A DNA stretch of 8,076 nucleotides from JAGOTN01 sp964538345 (GTDB taxonomy: Bacteria; Patescibacteriota; Minisyncoccia; Phycocordibacterales; JAACPR01). The position numbers and the translations under genes were made by a program. This document shows, piece by piece, positions 6,116 through 8,076 of this stretch. Position 1 is the stretch's first letter; every line of letters starts with the position of its first letter. Below the pieces are notes generated by a model. The model saw nothing but the letters and a program-made list of their open reading frames with translations. It was not told the DNA's origin and made no database searches. The stretch lies in assembly GCA_964538345.1 (NCBI GenBank), contig CAZIFF010000024.1:1-8076 (forward strand). Reading direction: 5' to 3'.

Positions 6116-7052
6116 ATATATTTTTTTTAATTAAATAAAGTTGTTCTTCTGTGGTTATCTGGAGACGACTTGTAATCTGAAGTAATATTCCCACGGAGTA
6201 CAGTATAACTCCAACTATAGAGGAAGCTATGGCTGTGACACCGACCCATTTAAAAGGTGTAACTCCTCCTGTTGATTGATCCCAAAAAAATATAAATACT
6301 CCAGAAAGTAATGTGATCAAAAAAGAAACAATTCCCATCGTGCCGAAAAGTTTCATAGGAGAATAAATAAGAATTGATTTCAAAATTATCTTAAGAGATT
6401 TTACTATGTAGGCAAATACACTCTTAACCATCTTAGATTTCCTTTCTTTAAAATAAGTGGTACTTATAGGAACTTCTTTTATGGCAAGTTTTTTAAATCC
6501 TAGATTTAAAAATACTTCCTGCGTATAAGTAAAATCAGAAAATGTATGAAGTCTTAAAATCGCATCTTTGGTATACGCTCTAAAACCACAAGTAACATCA
6601 TGGTATTTGTGCTTAAGTATAGAGCTTATGTATTGTGCGCCTAACTGATTACCCAAATATTTTAGACGACTGATATTTTTTGTTGTTGCGCCGTTTATAA
6701 AACGTGAGCCTGTAACCATATCAGCATTTCCATCTATAATTGGTTGTAGTATTTTCTTTATATCTTTAGGGTCGAATTGTCCATCGCCGTCGAGAGTTAC
6801 TAAAATATCAAATCCTTTTTCAAGAAAATATTTTGTTATCTGAGAGAAGACGTGACCTAATCCAAAACTCTTTTTAATTCGTAGCGATGTAATATCACTT
6901 TCTTTTAGAAGTGTTTGTGTCGCATCATTTGACGCATCATCAAAAACCACGATTGTCGGGTCGAATTCCTTCGTCTCGTTTATTACACCCTGAACAACCC
7001 CTATAATAGAGTCTTGTTCGTTATGAGACGGTATTGCTACTAGTATTTTCAT
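6105..7052 (-). CDS. GT2 glycosyltransferase with C-terminal membrane helices, polyprenyl-phosphate sugar synthase-like (ArnC/GtrB/DPM1 type)
   Basis: Read from the ATG at 7052 the protein has 315 residues. The GT-A domain opens with KILVAIPSHNEQDSI and has VVFDDASNDAT (35-45) with donor-binding D39, the metal-binding LDGDGQFDP (87-95), TGSRF (114-118) and CGFRAY (155-160). Two hydrophobic segments follow, about 233-256 and 267-293. This is the architecture of enzymes that move a sugar from NDP or UDP onto dolichyl or undecaprenyl phosphate at the cytosolic face (DPM1, GtrB, ArnC). A TTG at 7091 or an ATG at 7073 would lengthen the N-terminus, but family members start at MKILVAIP, so 7052 is chosen. 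It overlaps the GT-C gene by 32 bases and the methyltransferase by 11. Which sugar it uses is unknown. Confidence 0.9.
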   Translation of the reverse strand: MKILVAIPSHNEQDSIIGVVQGVINETKEFDPTIVVFDDASNDATQTLLKESDITSLRIKKSFGLGHVFSQITKYFLEKGFDILVTLDGDGQFDPKDIKKILQPIIDGNADMVTGSRFINGATTKNISRLKYLGNQLGAQYISSILKHKYHDVTCGFRAYTKDAILRLHTFSDFTYTQEVFLNLGFKKLAIKEVPISTTYFKERKSKMVKSVFAYIVKSLKIILKSILIYSPMKLFGTMGIVSFLITLLSGVFIFFWDQSTGGVTPFKWVGVTAIASSIVGVILYSVGILLQITSRLQITTEEQLYLIKKNIYGR

Positions 7053-8076
7053 TTTTTTTACTGAATCGATCATAAAAATATGTAATTCCAATTACTGCAA
7101 CTATAATCACAAAAGGCATAATTGGCAATGTATAGCGAGGGAAGGGAAATAGCACTGTGTGTACTCCCCAGGTGTACGTGATAATTAGAAGCGAATATAT
7201 AACCAATCTATTTCGTCTGCATATTACGGCCGCTACTCCTGCCATAATCACAATCGCAAAGAATATTATTTTGTAAGCATGAACAGCCACGCCAGCAGCC
7301 GGATACTTTTCTTTTAAAATATCTAGATGATATCCACCAGCACCAGGGTCCCAGAAAAGATATAGATTTTTTACCTTTGCTTTTAGTATTGATGGCTTTT
7401 CTACATCTGGAAGATATGCGAATGTTTTGTTTGCTTTGCTAAATACATTTCCCAAGTTTGATGCAACAGGGATTATTCTATCGTAATGCTTATGAATGTA
7501 TATTTCCCATGGGAGCAATGTCGCAATCGATATGACAAGCACCATAAGATATTTTTTCCATGGTATTTCTTTAATGCTAAATATTTTTGGTAATTTTGAG
7601 ATTATAAATAATCCAATCAATATCCAAGGGAAGAGTAGTAGTGCTACTGGCCTGGTAAGCATGACACATCCAAGGATTATACCAGTGACAATAACAATCC
7701 AATATTTAGATTCTTTACGTATCGAGAAAAAGAGAAAGAAAAATAACATCAATAAAAATGTATACAACACTTCAGAGCTAATAAGTTGTGAATATAAAAT
7801 AAGGTACGGCCAAAAAAGTATACAAAGTGCTCCTAGCACAGAAGGAAGAAGTTTTATGTTTGCGTATTTTCTTAGAGTAACAAAGAGCAGAATGGAAGTA
7901 AGTCCGACGAGAAGATATTGTATGAAGTATATAGATACGTGCGATCCAATCTGAGTTAGAGCGTAAATGATTGTTACAAAAAGTGGATAGAATGGCGGAT
8001 AGATTAAAAGTGTTTGGTTCGGTATAGAAGGGTATGTGTGGTTAGTTAAGATACTCACTGCAATCGTTTGATAGTC
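7021..8076 (-). CDS. GT-C membrane glycosyltransferase (ArnT/GT39-like), 5' end outside window
   Basis: The frame is open to the right edge: 351 residues are visible and begin DYQTIAVSIL, matching the D-x-x-x-IA-x-x-L block just after the first helix in GT39/ArnT-like proteins. The GTG at 8058 is therefore an internal valine codon, not the start. About ten hydrophobic segments follow, with family-like elements YPPFYPLF (26-33), SSEVLYTFLL (100-109), TRPVALLLFP (141-150) and RYTLPIMPF (314-322). A long polar loop at 190-265, containing FWDPGAGGYH, is probably extracytoplasmic. Such enzymes transfer a sugar from a polyprenyl-phosphate carrier to a lipid, glycan or protein outside the membrane. 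The next gene encodes the kind of GT2 enzyme that would make its donor, and they overlap by 32 bases. Probably 30-60 N-terminal residues are missing. The acceptor is unknown. Confidence 0.85.
   Translation of the reverse strand, partial: DYQTIAVSILTNHTYPSIPNQTLLIYPPFYPLFVTIIYALTQIGSHVSIYFIQYLLVGLTSILLFVTLRKYANIKLLPSVLGALCILFWPYLILYSQLISSEVLYTFLLMLFFFLFFSIRKESKYWIVIVTGIILGCVMLTRPVALLLFPWILIGLFIISKLPKIFSIKEIPWKKYLMVLVISIATLLPWEIYIHKHYDRIIPVASNLGNVFSKANKTFAYLPDVEKPSILKAKVKNLYLFWDPGAGGYHLDILKEKYPAAGVAVHAYKIIFFAIVIMAGVAAVICRRNRLVIYSLLIITYTWGVHTVLFPFPRYTLPIMPFVIIVAVIGITYFYDRFSKKNENTSSNTVS

Noticed and set aside
7053..7091. TTG start at 7091 or ATG at 7073 for the GT2 gene
   Set aside because: Related enzymes begin directly at the KILVAIPxxNE strand, which fits the ATG at 7052. 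The frame is the same in all cases.
7496..7954. A 152-codon rightward open frame opposite the GT-C gene
   Set aside because: It is antisense to a membrane protein with strong family motifs, shows no recognisable domain and has no neighbour in its direction; it is a shadow of the real gene.
8056..8058. GTG as start of the GT-C gene
   Set aside because: The frame continues to the window edge with DYQTIA, which matches the conserved block after the first helix in this family, so the gene starts outside the window.
1..8076. CRISPR arrays, insertion sequences, tRNA or rRNA genes, defence systems
   Set aside because: No regular direct repeats, transposase motifs, terminal inverted repeats or RNA gene signatures were seen; coding regions fill the window.

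Overview
The window is an AT-rich, very tightly packed stretch of bacterial cell-surface glycan genes, broken by one 100-base run of N that marks an assembly gap at 3746-3845. All open frames read cleanly with the standard bacterial code (TAA, TAG and TGA are each used as stops). The low GC, nearly absent intergenic DNA, repeated same-strand overlaps and weak or absent Shine-Dalgarno sequences would suit a small-genome uncultivated lineage such as Patescibacteria/CPR recovered from a metagenome. That placement is inference; no marker gene is present.

Layout, left to right. A rightward cluster (1-1916) holds the tail of a probable methyltransferase, a class I SAM-dependent methyltransferase and a GT-B family 4 glycosyltransferase. 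It meets stop-to-stop a leftward pair (3041-3745, then 1917-3041): a LicC-like nucleotidyltransferase followed, through a 1-base TAATG overlap, by a CDP-glycerol glycerophosphotransferase (TagF/TagB) family protein. The start of the nucleotidyltransferase lies in the gap. Right of the gap is the 3' part of a rightward MTS/PrmC-like methyltransferase (3846-4307), which again abuts stop-to-stop with the end of a long leftward operon. That operon, in transcription order, encodes a GT-C (ArnT/GT39-like) membrane glycosyltransferase that runs off the right edge, a GT2 polyprenyl-phosphate sugar synthase-like enzyme, a class I methyltransferase, a GtrA-family membrane protein and a NodB-type polysaccharide deacetylase. 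All four of its internal junctions overlap.

Two functional modules can be read from this. The nucleotidyltransferase and glycerophosphotransferase would activate an alcohol or alditol phosphate as a CDP compound and transfer it, giving a teichoic-acid-like or phospho-substituted glycan. The right-hand operon looks like a lipid-linked sugar pathway: GT2 loads a sugar onto polyprenyl phosphate, a cytosolic deacetylase may expose an amine, GtrA may flip it, and the GT-C enzyme transfers it outside the cell. This combines the logic of Gtr (GtrA/GtrB/GtrC) and Arn (ArnC/ArnD/ArnT) systems and is the most interesting feature of the window. The methyltransferases probably decorate sugars or lipid intermediates, but their substrates cannot be read from sequence.

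No RNA gene, mobile element, CRISPR array or convincing terminator was found. The only place for a divergent promoter is inside the gap. No gene-free stretch over 300 bases exists.
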